In this document: positions 5,097 through 6,745 of the stretch, piece by piece | Layout of the letters: every line of letters starts with the position of its first letter | Numbering within the stretch: position 1 is the stretch's first letter | From: Ruminococcus sp. | GTDB lineage: Bacteria > Bacillota > Clostridia > Oscillospirales > Ruminococcaceae | Direction of reading: 5' to 3' | DNA length: 6,745 nt | NCBI GenBank assembly: GCA_019417865.1 | Contig: DYCW01000073.1 | Location: 1 to 6,745 of the forward strand | Position numbers and translations under genes: made by a program | Notes under the pieces: generated by a model | The model's database searches: none | What the model was told of the DNA's origin: nothing | Seen by the model: the letters and a program-made list of their open reading frames with translations, nothing else

Positions 5097-5738
5097 ATGA
5101 TCAAAAAGATATTTACTGCAACGGCAGCATTGACATTGCTTCTCACTGCAGCTGGATGCAGCAATGAGAAAGACAGCAGTACCGCCGAAACAACAGTCTC
5201 TAATGCTTCTGCTGAATCCACAACAACAGCAGAAATGGTTGCATCGGAAACCGTAGAAACGACTACCATTGACATCGAAGCCGTTATGCCACAGGAACTG
5301 GATTTGAGGAAAGAGCCAGTTACATTTGAGAAAATTTCCTTTCGGATCCCCAAGATGTGGTCTACTATGAACGTAGAAAATCTTTCCGTGTGGTATCCAA
5401 CAGACGGCAGCGGTGCACTGACCGTGCAAACTTTTGACCCTGCTGCTATGCAAATGGAAGGCGATACGCAGAAGGAAACGCTGGAAAATCTGGGAAAGAG
5501 CTTGGCAGAAGGAGAAACCATTGTCTCCGAAGTCTGGAACACCGTACAGGATACAGATGCCTATGCCATTACGTATTCCCCGGAAGCAGAAGGGGACGTG
5601 GATGTCGCACAAAAAATGAATCTCTCCATTCTCTTTTATGTAGAAGATACGCCGTATAGCATGACGTTCTCCAATTATACTGGTATCAGTCCTGTGCTCA
5701 AAAATGCCAGCAATATTATGGATACCGTACAGTTCTAA
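5097..5738 (+). CDS. Lipoprotein, paralogue of the next gene, unknown function
   Basis: The protein has 213 residues. An AAAGGA site (5081-5086) lies 10 bases before ATG. The signal peptide ends in a lipobox (Ala18-Ala-Gly-Cys21), so it should be tethered to the outer membrane face through Cys21. A short Ser/Thr/Glu/Ala spacer (about residues 22-62) precedes a globular domain (about 70-213). That domain aligns along its whole length with the next gene: VWYPTDGSGALTVQTFD, EVWNTVQDTDAYAITY, FYVEDTPYSMTF and MDTVQF each have a counterpart there. Strand-rich blocks ending in an aromatic-rich strand and a final helix resemble the PsbP/Mog1-like sandwich of other bacterial lipoproteins, but that is a guess at fold. 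It follows pgsA by 66 bases with no evident promoter or T-run terminator, so it may be the third gene of the rimO operon. No terminator is clear after its stop. Confidence 0.9.
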   Translation: MIKKIFTATAALTLLLTAAGCSNEKDSSTAETTVSNASAESTTTAEMVASETVETTTIDIEAVMPQELDLRKEPVTFEKISFRIPKMWSTMNVENLSVWYPTDGSGALTVQTFDPAAMQMEGDTQKETLENLGKSLAEGETIVSEVWNTVQDTDAYAITYSPEAEGDVDVAQKMNLSILFYVEDTPYSMTFSNYTGISPVLKNASNIMDTVQF

Positions 5739-5830
5739 TCAGAATTTCAAATAATTCCATGCCTTTCTGTTATTTTTTCTGCTGCAACGCCACGTAAAAT
5801 TGTTTGATTCGCTGAAAAGTGAAAAAAAAT

Positions 5831-5859
5831 TTGACAAAGTGCTTCATTTGTGTTATAGT
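5831..5859 (+). promoter_or_regulatory. Sigma-A promoter of the last lipoprotein gene
   Basis: TTGACA (5831-5836), a 17-base spacer and TATAGT (5854-5859), with TG at 5851-5852 forming an extended -10. An A-run (5822-5828) lies just upstream. Transcription should start near 5866, giving a leader of about 42 bases. This promoter also shows that the longer open frame starting at 5800 is not the real start. Confidence 0.85.
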
Positions 5860-5907
5860 GGGAATGCATTCAAAAACATTTTGTTAGGGCAGAAAAGGAG
5901 AAAAAAT

Positions 5908-6609
5908 ATGAAGAAAATACTTGCAATCCTCTGTGCCATTGGTATGATGGCAACATTGGCAGCCTGCGGTGAGAAGGATGATTCTTCTTCTGAAGCAGCT
6001 ACAACCGAAGCCACCACTGAAGCCACCACGGAGGCTGTGACAGAAGAAGCGACTACAGAGGCAACCACAGAAGCCACTACAGAGGTAACCACGGAAGCCA
6101 CGACAGAAGCGGCGACAGAAGAAACAGACACAGATGATGCGGAAATAGATGATGCTGTGGTAGATACCGAAGCATTGACAGCAGAGCTGACCCAGACGGA
6201 AACGGTAGACAGCTTCTCTCTCAGCGTTTCTCCGAACTGGACAAAGGATGAATCATTGGGGTATCCAATGTGGTATCTGGAAGATCAGACCGGTGCATTC
6301 TTTATACAGGAATTTGATACCGCAGAGATGGGCATTCCCAGTGATACGGATCAAAAAGACGCTTTGGAAGCAGTCGGTGCAGCCATGGGAACACAAGCTA
6401 CGGTGGTAGCAGATGAATGGGATACTGTGAATGGAGAAGACGCTTATGGTCTGACCTATACCATGGATGTTGGTGGAGTATCTACTACGAACGTTTCTAT
6501 TTTCTTCTATGTAAACGATACCATCTGCGGCGTAACCTTCACGGACTTCGGCGGCACAGGCACCATTATGAATTATGCTCAGCCAATCTTAGATACCATT
6601 ACATTCTAA
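5908..6609 (+). CDS. Lipoprotein with TTEA-repeat spacer, paralogue of the gene before it
   Basis: The protein has 233 residues. AAAAGGAG (5893-5900) lies 7 bases before ATG 5908; this start gives a clean lipoprotein signal (MKKILAIL, lipobox Leu17-Ala-Ala-Cys20), whereas the in-frame start at 5800 would place the promoter inside the gene. Residues 31-72 are near-perfect Thr-Thr-Glu-Ala tetrads, an extended wall-spanning spacer, followed by an acidic stretch (about 73-89). The domain at about 95-233 is homologous to that of the preceding lipoprotein: MWYLEDQTGAFFIQEFD, DEWDTVNGEDAYGLTY, FYVNDTICGVTF and LDTITF match in order and spacing. The two probably arose by tandem duplication, with the spacer lengthened here. 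It has its own promoter and terminator, so it can be expressed independently of rimO-pgsA. Function is unknown; surface-exposed binding or sensing would be inference. Confidence 0.93.
   Translation: MKKILAILCAIGMMATLAACGEKDDSSSEAATTEATTEATTEAVTEEATTEATTEATTEVTTEATTEAATEETDTDDAEIDDAVVDTEALTAELTQTETVDSFSLSVSPNWTKDESLGYPMWYLEDQTGAFFIQEFDTAEMGIPSDTDQKDALEAVGAAMGTQATVVADEWDTVNGEDAYGLTYTMDVGGVSTTNVSIFFYVNDTICGVTFTDFGGTGTIMNYAQPILDTITF
6001..6123 (+). repeat. 12-base-period coding repeat (Thr-Thr-Glu-Ala)
   Basis: About ten units of ACN-ACN-GAR-GCN encode the spacer of the last lipoprotein. Third codon positions vary freely between units (ACA, ACC, ACT, ACG; GAA, GAG), so the repeat is kept at protein level and is not a fresh slippage product. 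The open minus-strand frame over it is a by-product of this composition. Confidence 0.85.
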
Positions 6610-6632
6610 CAAGCTGCAAATCTATAAAACAT

Positions 6633-6668
6633 AAAAAGGGTTGTCCAAAAAATGGGCAGCCCTTTTTT
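6633..6668. terminator. Strong terminator after the last lipoprotein gene
   Basis: AAAAAGGGTTGTCC (6633-6646) pairs with GGGCAGCCCTTTTT (6654-6667) using two G-T wobbles, around a 7-base loop, ending in TTTTTT (6663-6668). The A-run on the left makes it functional on both strands, which suits a convergent gene on the right. Confidence 0.92.
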
Positions 6669-6676
6669 CATGTGCG

Positions 6677-6718
6677 TTATTGTCCCTGCCAACCACAAAC
6701 GATACCAGCCAATCGTCC
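6677..6718 (-). CDS. Possible 3' end of a convergent gene (partial)
   Basis: On the minus strand a frame runs from the edge of genuine sequence (6718) to TAA (6677-6679), giving 13 residues ending VCGWQGQ, and stops 9 bases before the bidirectional terminator. The position is right for a convergent gene, but 13 codons are far too few to prove coding, and other minus-strand frames are open here too. Confidence 0.22.
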   Translation of the reverse strand, partial: GRLAGIVCGWQGQ

Positions 6719-6745
6719 CTGTCTCTTATACACATCTCCGAGCCC
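6719..6745. other. Sequencing adapter (Tn5 mosaic end/Nextera), not biological
   Basis: CTGTCTCTTATACACATCT (6719-6737) is the reverse complement of the 19-base Tn5 mosaic end used in Nextera libraries, and CCGAGCCC (6738-6745) is the start of the Nextera read 2 adapter that follows it. A 27-base exact match with correct order at the extreme end of the window shows untrimmed adapter. Genuine sequence ends at 6718. Confidence 0.97.

Noticed and set aside
5739..5830. CAGAA...TTCTG stem with a following T-run as a terminator for the lipoprotein gene at 5097
   Set aside because: Only five pairs around a long loop; too weak to call.
5800..5907. N-terminal extension of the last lipoprotein to a start at 5800
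   Set aside because: It would cover the promoter at 5831-5859 and hide the signal peptide; ATG 5908 has an ideal ribosome binding site.
5853..6131. Val/Ser/Ala-rich minus-strand frame, and the similar one at 1127-1531
   Set aside because: They are the complements of the Thr/Glu/Ala spacer codons and have no start signal.

Overview
The window looks like a chromosomal segment from a low-to-mid GC Gram-positive anaerobe of the class Clostridia, most likely a Ruminococcus-like member of the Oscillospiraceae. This is inferred from strong AAGGAG-type ribosome binding sites, canonical sigma-A promoters, tRNA genes with encoded CCA, a translationally coupled rimO-pgsA pair, and several lipoproteins whose lipobox is followed by a Thr/Glu/Ala-rich spacer. 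No taxonomic marker is decisive. The last 27 bases (6719-6745) match the Tn5/Nextera sequencing adapter, so the window reaches a contig end and the genuine sequence stops at about 6718.

Left part (1-1100): the last codons of an unknown gene ending in a CxxC motif; two terminator-type hairpins; a small minus-strand gene (196-402) for a 68-residue protein that is 69% Asn plus Gln, with a perfect ribosome binding site, a strong leader hairpin and an upstream match to the sigma-G (forespore) promoter consensus; then, divergently, a strong promoter driving tRNA-Met(CAT) and two identical tRNA-Glu(TTC) genes, closed by a hairpin that can fold in two ways.

Middle (1100-3010): a lipoprotein gene of unknown function with its own terminator; then a decayed AraC-family regulator (in-frame TAG, DNA-binding domain missing). 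The pseudogene runs into about 300 bases of non-coding DNA packed with short hairpins that nearly all have three-base loops, resembling a dispersed intergenic palindromic repeat.

Right part (3010-6718): an extended -10 promoter drives rimO (ribosomal protein S12 methylthiotransferase) and pgsA (phosphatidylglycerophosphate synthase), which overlap by 4 bases. A lipoprotein gene follows, probably partly co-transcribed. A second lipoprotein gene with its own promoter and terminator is a clear paralogue of the first. Three lipoproteins in 5.5 kb share the Thr/Glu spacer design, but only the last two share a folded domain. The most interesting candidate is the Asn/Gln-rich small gene with its sporulation-type promoter; I see no CRISPR array, phage module, toxin-antitoxin pair or defence system.
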